From Rubrimonas cliftonensis (GTDB lineage: Bacteria; Pseudomonadota; Alphaproteobacteria; Rhodobacterales; Rhodobacteraceae): 64,000 nt of DNA. This document shows, piece by piece, positions 8,374 through 17,654 of this stretch. The notes beneath the pieces were generated by a model. That model saw only the letters and a program-made list of their open reading frames with translations. It did no database searches and was not told where the DNA came from. Each line of letters begins with the position of its first letter. The stretch's first letter is position 1. The translations under genes were made by a program, and so were the position numbers. The DNA is taken from positions 372,001-436,000 of the forward strand of contig NZ_FNQM01000001.1 of the NCBI RefSeq assembly GCF_900107585.1, in the 5' to 3' direction.

Positions 8374-11300
8374 CCCATTTCTTTGTCGACCGGCCGATCT
8401 TCGCGTCCGTCGTCTCGATCGTGCTGACCCTGCTCGGCCTGCTGGCGTATTTCCAGCTTCCGGTCGAGCAGTATCCCGAGATCGCGCCGCCCTCGATCGT
8501 GGTGCGCGCCACATATCCGGGCGCGGACGCCGAGACGCTTGCCTCGACGGTGGCGACGCCGCTGGAGCAGGAGATCAACGGCGTCGAGGGGATGCTCTAC
8601 CTCTCGTCCTACTCCACCGCTGACGGCGCGGTGAGCGTGACCGTGACGTTCAACCTCGGCGTCGACCTCGACCAGGCGCAGGTGCTGGTGCAGAATCGCG
8701 TCTCTGTGGCGGAATCGCGACTGCCGGAGGAGGTGCGCAGCCTAGGCGTCACCACCACCAAGTCCTCGCCCGACCTGATGATGGTCGTGCACATGCTGTC
8801 GCCTGACGGGACTTTCGACCAGCTCTACGTCTCCAACTACGCCCGCTCCCGCGCGCGCGACCGGCTGGTGCGGCTGGAGGGCGTGGGAAACGTGCAGATC
8901 TTCGGCGAGCGCGAGTTCGCCGCCCGCATCTGGACCGACCCCGACAAGCTCGCCTCGCTGGGTCTGACCGCCGGGGACGTGGTTGACGCGCTGCGCGCGC
9001 AGAACGTGCAGGTGGCCGGCGGCGCGCTCGGGCAGGCGCCCAACGACCTCGACGTGGCCTTTCAGGTCAGCGTCATCACCCAGGGCCGCTTCGACCGGCC
9101 GAGCCAGTTCGAGAGCGTCATCGTCCGCGCCAGCGAGGACGGCCGCATCGTCCGACTGCGCGACGTCGCGCGCGTGGAGCTCGGCGCGCGCGACTACGCC
9201 AACAACTCCTATCTCGACAACACCGAGGCCGTCGCGCTGGGCATTTTCCAGCGGCCCGGCTCGAACGCGCTCGACACCGCGGCCGAGATCCTCTCGACCA
9301 TGGAGACGCTCTCGCAGGACTTTCCGCCCGGCCTGGAGTATCGCGTCGTCTACAACCCGACCGAGTTCATCGAGGCCTCCGTCACCGAGGTCTACAAGAC
9401 GATCCTCGAAGCGGTCGTACTCGTGATCATCGTCATCCTCGTGTTTCTGCAGAGCTGGCGCACTGCGCTCATTCCCATCGTCGCCATTCCCGTGTCGCTC
9501 GTCGGCACGTTCGCGGCGATGCTGCTGCTGGGGTTCTCGCTGAACCTGCTGACGCTGTTCGGCCTGGTGCTGGCCATCGGCATCGTCGTCGACGACGCCA
9601 TCGTGGTGGTCGAGAACGTCGAGCGGAACATGGCCGAGGGCATGTCGCCGCGGGAGGCGGCTCACCGCACCATGACCGAGGTCTCCGGCGCGCTCATCGC
9701 CACGGCGCTGGTGCTGATCGCGGTGTTCGTGCCGACGGTTTTCGTGCCGGGCATCACCGGGCAGTTCTACACCCAGTTCGCCGTGACGCTGTCGGTCGCC
9801 ATGGCGATCTCGGCGCTGAACTCGCTGTCGCTGTCGCCGGCGCTGGCGGCGATCCTGCTGAAGCCGCACGGCGACGGCCATGACCGGCCGCGCAACCCCG
9901 TGGCGCGCCTCGGCTCGGCGCTGGCGGGCGGCTTCAACCGCGGCTTCGACTGGCTGTCGGACCGCTACGCCCGGCTGATCGGGCTGCTGGTGGGAAGCTG
10001 GACGGCGCTGCTGGCCATGCTCGCCGTCTTTGCGGTGCTGCTCGCCGGCGTCTGGTTCATGCTACAGAAGGTGCCGACCGGGTTCATTCCCCCGATGGAC
10101 CAGGGCTACGCCATCGTCGTCGTCCAGCTGCCTGACGGCGCCGCGCTAGACCGCACCGACGCCGTGATGAAGCGGGCGACCGATATCGCGCTAGGCGTGC
10201 CCGGCGTCGAGAGCGCCGTGGCCTTCGCCGGCTTCTCCGGCGCGACCTTCACCAACGCGACCAACCAGGGCGTGATCTTCGCCACCTTCGCACCCTTCGA
10301 GGAGCGCATCGCCGAGGGCCTGCCCTCCGGCCGCGTCATCGGCTCGCTTTTCGGCGCCATGCAGCAGATCCGAGAGGCGTTCATCATCGCCGTGCCGCCG
10401 CCCTCGGTGCGCGGCGTGGGCAACTCGGGCGGTTTCAAGCTCCAACTCCAGGACGAGGAGAGCGCGAGCATCGGCCGCGTGCTCCAGACGGCGCGCGCGC
10501 TGGCCGGCGCGGCGTCGCAGGACGAACGGCTGCAGAGCGTCTTCACGACCTTCACCGCGAGCACGCCGCAGCTCTATCTCGACATCGACCGGGTCCGCGC
10601 GCAGATCCTCAACGTGCCGATTCCGAACCTGTTCGAGGCGCTGTCGACCAATTTCGGCGCCTACTACGTCAACGACTTCAACGCCTTCGGTCGCCAGTTC
10701 CAGGTGCGGCTGGCGGCGGACGCCGGCTTCCGGCTGGAAGTCGACGACATCCGCACGCTCAAGGTGCGCAGCGCCTCAGGCGCTCTGGTGCCGCTCGGCA
10801 CGCTGGTCGAGGTGCGCGAGACGGCGGGCCCGCAGCTCATCCAGCGCTACAATCTCCAGACCTCGGTGCCGGTGCAGGGCGAGGCCGCGCCGGGCGTCTC
10901 CACCGGCGACGCACTGATCGCGATGGAGGAACTTGCCGAGCGCGTCGCCCCCGCCGGCGTCAGCTACGAATGGACCGAGCTGGCGCTGCAGGAGCGCCAG
11001 CAGGGCGACACGGCGACCTACATCTTCGCCCTGTCGGTGCTCTTCGCGTTCCTCGTGCTCGCGGCGCAGTATGAAAGCTGGGTGCTGCCGCTGGCGATCA
11101 TGCTGATCGTGCCGCTCTCGATCTTCGCCGCGCTCATCGGCGTCGACTTCCGCGGCATGGACAACAACGTGCTGACCCAGGTCGGCCTGATCGTGCTGGT
11201 GGGGCTCGCGGCCAAGAACGCCATCCTGATCGTGGAGTTCGCGAAGCAGGCGATGGAGGAGCGCGGAGCCGGCCCCGCCGACGCCGCTGTTGAGGCGTGC

Positions 11301-11537
11301 CGGCTGCGGCTGAGGCCGATCCTTATGACCGCCTTCGCCTTCATCCTCGGCGTCGTGCCGCTCGTCATCGCCCAGGGGCCCGGCGCGGAGATGCGGCAGG
11401 CGCTCGGCACGGCGGTCTTTTCGGGGATGATCGGGGTGACGCTGTTCGGCCTGTTCCTGACGCCGGTGTTCTTCGTCGCCCTCAGGCGGCTGTTCCCGGG
11501 CGGGGCGCGCGAGGCGGCGCCAGGCGCGGCGCACTGA
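8370..11537 (+). CDS. RND multidrug efflux permease, AcrB/MexB (HAE1) family
   Basis: The 1055-residue inner-membrane proton/drug antiporter opens with the family start FFVDRPIFASVVSIVLTLLG. It has the 12-helix layout with two large periplasmic loops. The proton-relay residues are present: Asp408-Asp409 in TM4 (GIVVDDAIVVVENVER) and Lys949 in TM10 (GLAAKNAILIVEF). These place it with hydrophobe/amphiphile exporters (HAE1), not heavy-metal pumps. Coupled by overlap to the adaptor gene. No TolC-type channel and no TetR or MarR regulator lies next to it. Confidence 0.95.
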   Translation: MTHFFVDRPIFASVVSIVLTLLGLLAYFQLPVEQYPEIAPPSIVVRATYPGADAETLASTVATPLEQEINGVEGMLYLSSYSTADGAVSVTVTFNLGVDLDQAQVLVQNRVSVAESRLPEEVRSLGVTTTKSSPDLMMVVHMLSPDGTFDQLYVSNYARSRARDRLVRLEGVGNVQIFGEREFAARIWTDPDKLASLGLTAGDVVDALRAQNVQVAGGALGQAPNDLDVAFQVSVITQGRFDRPSQFESVIVRASEDGRIVRLRDVARVELGARDYANNSYLDNTEAVALGIFQRPGSNALDTAAEILSTMETLSQDFPPGLEYRVVYNPTEFIEASVTEVYKTILEAVVLVIIVILVFLQSWRTALIPIVAIPVSLVGTFAAMLLLGFSLNLLTLFGLVLAIGIVVDDAIVVVENVERNMAEGMSPREAAHRTMTEVSGALIATALVLIAVFVPTVFVPGITGQFYTQFAVTLSVAMAISALNSLSLSPALAAILLKPHGDGHDRPRNPVARLGSALAGGFNRGFDWLSDRYARLIGLLVGSWTALLAMLAVFAVLLAGVWFMLQKVPTGFIPPMDQGYAIVVVQLPDGAALDRTDAVMKRATDIALGVPGVESAVAFAGFSGATFTNATNQGVIFATFAPFEERIAEGLPSGRVIGSLFGAMQQIREAFIIAVPPPSVRGVGNSGGFKLQLQDEESASIGRVLQTARALAGAASQDERLQSVFTTFTASTPQLYLDIDRVRAQILNVPIPNLFEALSTNFGAYYVNDFNAFGRQFQVRLAADAGFRLEVDDIRTLKVRSASGALVPLGTLVEVRETAGPQLIQRYNLQTSVPVQGEAAPGVSTGDALIAMEELAERVAPAGVSYEWTELALQERQQGDTATYIFALSVLFAFLVLAAQYESWVLPLAIMLIVPLSIFAALIGVDFRGMDNNVLTQVGLIVLVGLAAKNAILIVEFAKQAMEERGAGPADAAVEACRLRLRPILMTAFAFILGVVPLVIAQGPGAEMRQALGTAVFSGMIGVTLFGLFLTPVFFVALRRLFPGGAREAAPGAAH

Positions 11538-11558
11538 GGCCCGGCGAGAGGCGCGCCC

Positions 11559-13208
11559 TCAGACGGCGGCGAGAAGCTCCCGCGCCGCGGCGCGGGCGCC
11601 GTCCGTCACGGTCTCGCCCGCCAGCATCCGGGCGATCTCGTCGGTGCGCTCGGCCTCCGCGACCGGCAGCACCATGGTCCGCATGGCGCCGCCCGCCATG
11701 CGCTTCTCGATGCGCCAGTGATGCGCGCCGCGGGCCGCGACCTGCGGCGAGTGCGTGACGACAAGCACCTGCGCGGCGTACGCCAGCCGGGCGAGCCTGC
11801 GGCCCACCGCGTCCGCCGTCGCGCCGCCGACGCCGCGATCGATCTCGTCGAAGATCAGCGTCACCCCGTCGCTGCGCGCCGCGAGGCAGACCTTGAGCGC
11901 CAGCAGGAATCGCGAGAGCTCGCCGCCCGAGGCGATGCGGTCGATCGGCCCCGGCGCGGCGCCGGGGTTGGTGGAGATGGTGAAGGCGGCGCGGTCGGCG
12001 CCCTCCGGCCCGGGCTCGCCCGGCGAGACCTCGGTGAGGAAGCGCGCGCGCTCCATCTTCAGCGGCGGCAGCTCCGCGGCCATGGCGGCGTCCAGACGCG
12101 CCGCCGCCGCGCGCCGCGCCGCGCCGACCCGCCCGGCCTCGGCGTCGTAGGCGGCGCGCGCGGCGGCGGCGGCGGCGTCGAGCTCGGCCAGCCGCTCGGC
12201 GCCGGTCTCGAGCGCCGCGAGCCGGCCGCGCAACGCCTCGGCGAGGGTCGCCAGGTCGTCGGGCCCGACATCGTGCTTGCGGGCCAGGGCGCGCAGGGCG
12301 AACAGCCGCTCCTCACCGCGCTCCAGCGCCAGCGGGTCGAACTCCAGCGCCTCCAGCGCCGCGTCGACGGCGGCCTGCGCCTCGGCGAGCTCGGCCAGCG
12401 CACGGTCGATGGCGGCCACGCCCTCGTCCAGCCGCCCGCCGGCAAGCTCGGCGGCGCGCTCCAGCCGACGCGCGGCGTTGGCCATGGCGCCCTCGGCGCC
12501 CTGCCCGCCCAGCTCGGCGGCGGCCTTCTCGACATCCTCGCGGATGCGCGCCGCCGCCTGCATCCGCCGCCGCCCGGCGTCGAGCGCGGCGTCCTCTCCC
12601 GGCTGCGGCGCGAAGGCGTCGAGCTCCGCGACCGCATGGCGCAGGAAGTCCCCCTCCGCCTCGGCCGCCGCCAGCGCCAGCCGCGCCGCGTCCAGCGCGC
12701 CCTCCGCCGCCCGCAGCGCCCCCCAGGCGGCGCGGACCGGCCCGAGATCCAGCCCCGCGAAGGCGTCCAGCAGCGCGCGGTGCGCGGCCGGGTTCAGAAG
12801 CCCACGGTCGTCATGCTGGCCATGGATCTCCACCAGCGTCTCACTGATCGCCCGCATCGCCTCGGCGCTCGCCCGTTGGTCGTTCACGAAACCGCGCGCG
12901 CGCCCGTCAGCCCCCAGCACGCGACGCAGGATCAGCACGTCCTCGGCGGCGCCGATCCCCATGTCGCGCAGCAGCGCCTGGGCGGGGTGGCCGTCCCCGA
13001 TTTCGAACGCCGCCGTCACAGAGCCCTCGGCGGCGCCGGGGCGCAGCATGTCCGCCCGCCCGCGGCGCCCCAGCGCCAGCCCCAGCGCATCGAGCAGTAT
13101 CGACTTGCCGGCCCCCGTCTCGCCGGTCAGCACGTTGAGGCCGGGCCTGAGATCGAGCGTCAGCGCCTCGATCAGAACGATGTCGCGGATGGCGAGACTT
13201 ACGAGCAC
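11559..13208 (-). CDS. recN: DNA repair protein RecN
   Basis: RecN is an SMC-like ATPase acting early in double-strand break repair. The 549 residues show Walker A (GETGAGKS, residues 29-36), a long Ala/Glu-rich coiled coil in the middle, the ABC-like signature region (RIASGGELSRFLLALK) and Walker B (TLIFDEIDRGVGG). It follows bamD with a 10-bp gap, in the lpxC-bamD-recN order common in alphaproteobacteria. No LexA box was seen directly before it, so it is probably read from an upstream promoter. Confidence 0.95.
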   Translation of the reverse strand: MLVSLAIRDIVLIEALTLDLRPGLNVLTGETGAGKSILLDALGLALGRRGRADMLRPGAAEGSVTAAFEIGDGHPAQALLRDMGIGAAEDVLILRRVLGADGRARGFVNDQRASAEAMRAISETLVEIHGQHDDRGLLNPAAHRALLDAFAGLDLGPVRAAWGALRAAEGALDAARLALAAAEAEGDFLRHAVAELDAFAPQPGEDAALDAGRRRMQAAARIREDVEKAAAELGGQGAEGAMANAARRLERAAELAGGRLDEGVAAIDRALAELAEAQAAVDAALEALEFDPLALERGEERLFALRALARKHDVGPDDLATLAEALRGRLAALETGAERLAELDAAAAAARAAYDAEAGRVGAARRAAAARLDAAMAAELPPLKMERARFLTEVSPGEPGPEGADRAAFTISTNPGAAPGPIDRIASGGELSRFLLALKVCLAARSDGVTLIFDEIDRGVGGATADAVGRRLARLAYAAQVLVVTHSPQVAARGAHHWRIEKRMAGGAMRTMVLPVAEAERTDEIARMLAGETVTDGARAAARELLAAV

Positions 13209-13218
13209 CTGCGGCGCC

Positions 13219-14067
13219 TCAGAGCCATTCTCCGAGCACCACCTGCCGCCAGCTTCGCGCGAGCCAGCTGTTGGAGTTCATCCGCGGCGCGGTGTTTGCG
13301 CCGGTGAGCAGGTCGAAGCTCGAGGCGTACCATGTCGATCCCGGGAAGTTCTCGCCCAGCACCGCCGCCGCCGTCTGCGCCTCGCCGACCACCCCGAGCC
13401 GCAGGTAGGCCTCCACGAGGCGATGCAGCGCCTCGGGCGTGTGCGAGGTGGTCTGATAGTCCTCCACCACGGCGCGGAAGCGGTTGATCGCAGCGACATA
13501 GTGCTGGTTCTTCAGGTAGTAGCGCCCGATCTCCATCTCCTTGCCGGCGAGATGGTCCTGGGTGAGGTCAAGCTTGAGCTGCGCCTCGCGGGCGTACTCC
13601 GTGTCGGGGTAGCGGTTGACCACCTCGCGCAGCGCGGCGAGGGCCTCGCGCGTCGCGCCCTGATCTCGGCCCACGTCGACGATCTGATCGTACCAGGTGT
13701 TGGCGATGAGATACTGCGCCCGCGCCGCGGCGGGATCGGCCGGATAGAAGGCCAGGAACCGCTCGGCGGCGAGCCGGGCCTGATCATAGGCGCCGCCCTG
13801 ATAATACGCCTCGGCGCCGCGGAGAATCGAGGTCTTGGCCAGCTGCGAGTAGGGATAGAGGCGCTCGATCTCGTCATAGAGCGCGGCGGCCTGAAGCGGC
13901 TCGCCCTCCGCCGCCAGCGCGTCCGCTTCGGCGACGATCGCCTCCGCCGACCGGAGTTCGATGGGAATCTCGTCGTCGCCGCACGACGCGACGCCGAGCG
14001 CCGCCGCGAGGACGGCCGCCAGACGGAAGGTTTTCGCGCGCGCGGCGCAGGTCGGGGGTCGCTCCAT
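13219..14067 (-). CDS. bamD: Outer membrane assembly lipoprotein BamD
   Basis: BamD is the essential lipoprotein of the BAM complex that inserts beta-barrel proteins into the outer membrane. The 282-residue product has a lipoprotein signal with lipobox VASC, then five TPR-like helical repeats (for example AALYDEIERLYPYSQLAKTS and ERFLAFYPADPAAARAQYLI). The conserved NTWYDQIVDVGRDQ segment is typical of alphaproteobacterial BamD. It lies between lpxC and recN. Confidence 0.93.
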   Translation of the reverse strand: MERPPTCAARAKTFRLAAVLAAALGVASCGDDEIPIELRSAEAIVAEADALAAEGEPLQAAALYDEIERLYPYSQLAKTSILRGAEAYYQGGAYDQARLAAERFLAFYPADPAAARAQYLIANTWYDQIVDVGRDQGATREALAALREVVNRYPDTEYAREAQLKLDLTQDHLAGKEMEIGRYYLKNQHYVAAINRFRAVVEDYQTTSHTPEALHRLVEAYLRLGVVGEAQTAAAVLGENFPGSTWYASSFDLLTGANTAPRMNSNSWLARSWRQVVLGEWL

Positions 14068-14154
14068 CGGGCTGTCTCGCTTCGCCTCTCGATGCGCCGC
14101 TACGGGGCGGTCGGGATGCGGTTAGCACATCGCTCAGCAAGGCGCGAGACTGGC

Positions 14155-14172
14155 GCGGCCGAGCGCGGCCGC
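14155..14172 (-). terminator. Short GC hairpin after lpxC
   Basis: GCGGCCG (14155-14161) and CGGCCGC (14166-14172) form a 7-bp stem with a 4-base loop 20 bp after the lpxC stop, inside the gap before bamD. It has no T-tract. It could reduce read-through from lpxC into bamD or simply stabilise the lpxC message. Confidence 0.35.
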
Positions 14173-14191
14173 GGCCCGCTCGATGGCCCGA

Positions 14192-15100
14192 TCACTCCGC
14201 CGCCATGCGCTCCGCGGCGACGGCGCCGCCGGCGTCCGCGCGCGGCGGCGCGGGCTCCCAGCGCCACGCCGAGCGGTCGGCGAAGAGTGCGCGCAGCAGC
14301 GCGTTTGTCATCGCGTGGCCGGCGCGCACGCCGTGGTAGGCGCCCAGGATCGGCCCGCCGGCGAGCGCGAGATCGCCCACCGCGTCGAGCGCCTTGTGGC
14401 GCACGAACTCGTCGGGCCGGCGCAGGCCCTCGGGGTTAAGCACCGCGGCGCCGTCCACGACGACCGCGTTGTGCAGGCCGCCCCCGAGCGCGAGGCCCGC
14501 CGCGCGCAGCGCGTCGATGTCCGTCCGGCGCACGAAGGTCCGGCAGTCGGCGAGTTCATGCGAGAAGATCTCGGGGGTCACGGCGAAGGCGCAGGTCTGC
14601 CGCCCGATGGCCGCGTCGGCGAAGTCGATGTCGAAGGCGACGGTCGGGGCCGCGGCGGGGCTGAGCGCCGCCGAGGCGGCCCCGTTCTCGACCCGCACCG
14701 CCCTGAGCACCCGGAGCGCCCGGCGCGGCGCGGCCTGATAGGCGAGGCCGACGGCGGCGATGGCGTCCACGAAAGGCTGCGCGCTGCCGTCGAGGATCGG
14801 CGCCTCGGGGCCGTCGATGGTGATCAGCGCGTTGTCGACGCCCATGCCCGCCAGCGCGGCCATCACATGCTCGACGGTCGAGACGGTCACGCCGTCGGCG
14901 TTGCCGATCATGGTGCAGAGCCGAGCATCGACGACCGCATCGAACCGCGCATGCACGAGCGGATCGCGGTCCGCCACGTCGACGCGATGGAAGCGCACGC
15001 CCTCGCCTGGCGCCGCGGGACGCACCACCATGCGCACGGGCGCGCCGCCATGGAGGCCGACGCCGGTGAAGACGAGCGAACGTGCGACAGTCGCCTGCAT
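14192..15100 (-). CDS. lpxC: UDP-3-O-acyl-N-acetylglucosamine deacetylase LpxC
   Basis: LpxC is the zinc amidase that carries out the committed step of lipid A synthesis. The 302-residue product has the start LVFTGVGLHGG, the zinc ligand motif TVEHVMAALAG with His78, the LDGSAQPFVDAI active-site loop and the C-terminal zinc block RHKALDAVGDLALAGG followed by GHAMTNALL. Length matches the family. ftsZ, the usual upstream neighbour in alphaproteobacteria, is absent; instead a 225-bp AT-rich gap lies upstream, so lpxC probably has its own promoter. Confidence 0.96.
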   Translation of the reverse strand: MQATVARSLVFTGVGLHGGAPVRMVVRPAAPGEGVRFHRVDVADRDPLVHARFDAVVDARLCTMIGNADGVTVSTVEHVMAALAGMGVDNALITIDGPEAPILDGSAQPFVDAIAAVGLAYQAAPRRALRVLRAVRVENGAASAALSPAAAPTVAFDIDFADAAIGRQTCAFAVTPEIFSHELADCRTFVRRTDIDALRAAGLALGGGLHNAVVVDGAAVLNPEGLRRPDEFVRHKALDAVGDLALAGGPILGAYHGVRAGHAMTNALLRALFADRSAWRWEPAPPRADAGGAVAAERMAAE

Positions 15101-15325
15101 TTTCTTGTCCTCGTTTCGACAGGGCCCATTCGGGCCTCAACGCTCTTTTTATGTGTGGATAAGCTGCCTGCGTGTCCCGCGCCGCACAATTCAATCATTG
15201 TTACGGCCTGAAACATCGCCTCAAGCAATTGTTTTTATTGTTATTTGTATGGCTTCAGGGGGTGATTCCCGCCCCGCGCGACACGGCGCTTGACCGCAAG
15301 CGCGGCGCAGTGCACGCCTGCCGCC
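15101..15325. promoter_or_regulatory. AT-rich divergent promoter region with a perfect DnaA-box match
   Basis: This 225-bp gap between lpxC (minus) and the DUF952 gene (plus) is far more AT-rich than its surroundings, mainly 15140-15260. It should hold promoters for both directions. For lpxC, TTGAGG with AACAAT 16 bases later is a weak candidate. The 9-mer TTATCCACA (minus strand, 15154-15162) matches the DnaA-box consensus exactly. A GGCCC-ATTC-GGGCC hairpin (15123-15136) lies just before the lpxC ribosome binding site, next to a run of five T on the plus strand. Confidence 0.45.
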
Positions 15326-15682
15326 ATGCTCATCTTCAAGATATTCACCGCCGAGCAATGGGCGCAGCTGGAGGCCGCCGGCCTCACCCACGGCGCGCCG
15401 GTGGACCTCGCCGACGGCTTCATCCACTTCTCGACCGCCGGCCAGGCGAGGGAGACCGCCGCGAAGCACTTCGCAGGCGAGCGCGGCCTCGTGGTGGCGG
15501 CGGTGGAGGCGGCGCGGCTGGGCGACGCCCTGCGGTGGGAGCCCTCGCGCGGCGGCGCGCTCTTCCCCCACCTCTACCGGGCGCTGCGCCGCGACGAGGT
15601 GGCCTGGGCGGCGCCGCTGCCGCTTGAGGCGGACGGCCACGTTTTCCCCGATCTCGGCCCCGATCTCGGCGACCGCGCATGA
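15326..15682 (+). CDS. DUF952 family protein
   Basis: The 118-residue product matches DUF952 along its length: [10 protein letters not shown] at the start, [20 protein letters not shown], and the C-terminal FPHLYRAL. The family adopts a small ADP-ribosyltransferase-like fold and is widespread in alphaproteobacteria with no proven activity. It overlaps pyrD by four bases (ATGA), so translation of the two is probably coupled. The ATG at 15326 begins the conserved region; an in-frame start 36 bp earlier adds nothing recognisable. Confidence 0.8.
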   Translation: MLIFKIFTAEQWAQLEAAGLTHGAPVDLADGFIHFSTAGQARETAAKHFAGERGLVVAAVEAARLGDALRWEPSRGGALFPHLYRALRRDEVAWAAPLPLEADGHVFPDLGPDLGDRA

Positions 15683-16719
15683 CCGGCGCGCTGGAGCGGG
15701 CGGGTCTGGCCATTCTGGGCAGGCTCGACCCCGAGACGGCCCACGCGCTGGCGCTGAAGGCGCTACGGATGGGGTTGGCGCCGCTGCCGGGCCCGGTCTC
15801 CTCGCCGCGCCTCGCGACGCGGCTCTTCGGGCGCGACCTGCCGAACCCGGTGGGCGTCGCGGCGGGGTTCGACAAGCAGGCCGAGGCGCTCGATGCGACG
15901 CTGCGCACGGGCTTCGGCTTCGTGGAGGTCGGCGGCGTGACCCCGCGGCCGCAGACCGGCAATCCGCGCCCGCGCCTCTTCCGGCTCACCGAGGACCGTG
16001 CTGTGATCAACCGCTTCGGCTTCAACAATGGCGGGCTCGCCGCGATGCAGGCGCGGCTGAGGGCGCCGCGGCCGCCCGGGGTCGTCGGCGTCAATCTCGG
16101 CGCGAACAAGGACAGCGCCGACCGGCTCGACGACTATGTGACGCTGGTTCGCGGCCTCCGCGGGCTGGCGGACTTCCTGACCGTCAACGTGTCCTCCCCC
16201 AACACCCCCGGCCTGCGCGGCCTGCAGGACCGCGCCGCCCTCGACGAGCTGCTGGCGGCCTGCGCCGAAGCGGCGGAGGGCGCGGCGCTCGCGGTGAAGA
16301 TCGCGCCGGAACTCGACGAGACGGCCCTGCGCGACGTGGCGGAGACCGCGGCGGCGCGCGGCGTCTCGGCGATCATCGCCACCAACACCACGCTGGCGCG
16401 CGTCGGCCTGCGCAGCGTCCACGCGTCGGAGGCCGGGGGGCTTTCCGGCCGTCCGCTGTTCGAGAAGTCGACCCGCGCGCTGCGCCTGCTGGCGGGGATG
16501 ACCGAACTGCCGCTCATCGGCGTCGGCGGCGTGGACGGCGCCGAGGCCGCCTACGCCAAGATCCGCGCCGGCGCGAGCGCGGTGCAGCTCTACAGCGCGC
16601 TCGTGTTCGGCGGGGTGAGCCTCGGCGCGCGCATCGCCCGCGGGCTCGACGCGCTGCTGGCGCGCGACGGCTTCTCCTGCGTGGCGGACGCGGTGGGCGC
16701 GGACCTGCGGGGCGCCTGA
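15679..16719 (+). CDS. pyrD: Dihydroorotate dehydrogenase (quinone), class 2
   Basis: This membrane-associated flavoenzyme oxidises dihydroorotate to orotate in pyrimidine synthesis and passes electrons to quinones. The 346-residue product has the N-terminal helix of class 2 enzymes, [34 protein letters not shown], the [14 protein letters not shown] block with the catalytic Ser region, and the FMN-binding [20 protein letters not shown]. The final 130 bp are also the end of the opposing EEP-family gene. Confidence 0.95.
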   Translation: MTGALERAGLAILGRLDPETAHALALKALRMGLAPLPGPVSSPRLATRLFGRDLPNPVGVAAGFDKQAEALDATLRTGFGFVEVGGVTPRPQTGNPRPRLFRLTEDRAVINRFGFNNGGLAAMQARLRAPRPPGVVGVNLGANKDSADRLDDYVTLVRGLRGLADFLTVNVSSPNTPGLRGLQDRAALDELLAACAEAAEGAALAVKIAPELDETALRDVAETAAARGVSAIIATNTTLARVGLRSVHASEAGGLSGRPLFEKSTRALRLLAGMTELPLIGVGGVDGAEAAYAKIRAGASAVQLYSALVFGGVSLGARIARGLDALLARDGFSCVADAVGADLRGA

Positions 16720-17654
16720 AGCCGCAGAAGCAGCCCCCGATGGTCCGACCCCGGCAACTCGAAGCTGCGCACCTCCTCGACTCCGATGCCCGGCGAGACG
16801 AGCGCGTGGTCGAGCGGCAGCGACATCAGCGGCCCCAACGGCCCCAGAAGCCCCGCAAGCTTGCTGCGCCACGTCATCCGCAGTCCGCCCACCGGCGCGA
16901 CGCCGAGCTGTTCGGCGACGCGCGAGACCGCGACGCTCCAGGGCGCTGCGTTGAAGTCTCCGAGCACGATGAGCGGGCCGTCCAGCGGCGGCAACGCGGC
17001 GAGCAGCCCGGCGATCTGGCTCTCCTGCGGCTCGGTCAGCGGCCGTCGCAGGTGCAGTCCCACGACCGTGACCACGCCGCCGCCCGGCAGATCGAAGCGC
17101 CCCCAGACGAGCGCCGGGCGGTCGGCGCTGTTGTCCACCTTGGCGCCGGCGGCCGGTTCGAGCGTGCTCCAGAGCCAGGCCCCGGTGTAGACGTATCGAA
17201 CGCGGTTGACGACGTGACCGTAGCGACGCGACAGCGCGCCCTCCGGGGCGCGGAAGGCGAAAACCGTCTCGAGCGTGACCAGCACATCGGCGCCGAGCGC
17301 GGCGAGCGTCTCCTGCGCCGCGTCGGGCTGCGTGTTCGAGATGTCGACATTGGCGAGCGCCACCGTCAGCAGGGCGACGTCGCCCGGGGCGGGCGGCGCG
17401 ATCGGCGACCGCAGCGCCGGTCCGAGGCCGGCAAGCGCGATCGCGGAGCACGCAAGCGCCGCCAGCCCCACGCTCCGGTCAACCGCCAGCGAGACCGCGC
17501 CGAGGCAGGCGGCGGCGGCGGCCAGATGGAGGCGGAAATGCGCGAGGCTGTCGAGCGGGAACCAAAGACGCCCGAGGAACCCGACGAGGATCGCCGCGGC
17601 GCACAGCAGCGCCGCGGCGCAGATCGTCCGGTGAAAGGCGCGGCGCAGGTTCAG
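16590..17654 (-). CDS. Membrane-anchored endonuclease/exonuclease/phosphatase (EEP) family protein
   Basis: The N-terminal third has two or three hydrophobic helices ([19 protein letters not shown] and onward). The rest is an EEP/DNase I-like domain with [12 protein letters not shown], the metal ligand [19 protein letters not shown], the catalytic [12 protein letters not shown] and the closing GSDHRGLLL. Members hydrolyse phosphodiesters; the substrate here is unknown. No ATG, GTG or TTG exists before the first helix. A CTG at 17654 overlapping the phaB stop (CTGA) is given as the most likely start, with 354 residues. The last ~40 residues beyond the SDH motif are low-complexity and antisense to pyrD. 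Confidence 0.65.
   Translation of the reverse strand: MNLRRAFHRTICAAALLCAAAILVGFLGRLWFPLDSLAHFRLHLAAAAACLGAVSLAVDRSVGLAALACSAIALAGLGPALRSPIAPPAPGDVALLTVALANVDISNTQPDAAQETLAALGADVLVTLETVFAFRAPEGALSRRYGHVVNRVRYVYTGAWLWSTLEPAAGAKVDNSADRPALVWGRFDLPGGGVVTVVGLHLRRPLTEPQESQIAGLLAALPPLDGPLIVLGDFNAAPWSVAVSRVAEQLGVAPVGGLRMTWRSKLAGLLGPLGPLMSLPLDHALVSPGIGVEEVRSFELPGSDHRGLLLRLQAPRRSAPTASATQEKPSRASSASSPRAMRAPRLTPPNTSAL

Noticed and set aside
15154-15162. DnaA box as evidence of a replication origin
   Set aside because: Only one 9-mer is present, with no box cluster and no origin genes such as dnaA, dnaN, hemE or parA nearby. It is kept only as a possible regulatory site.
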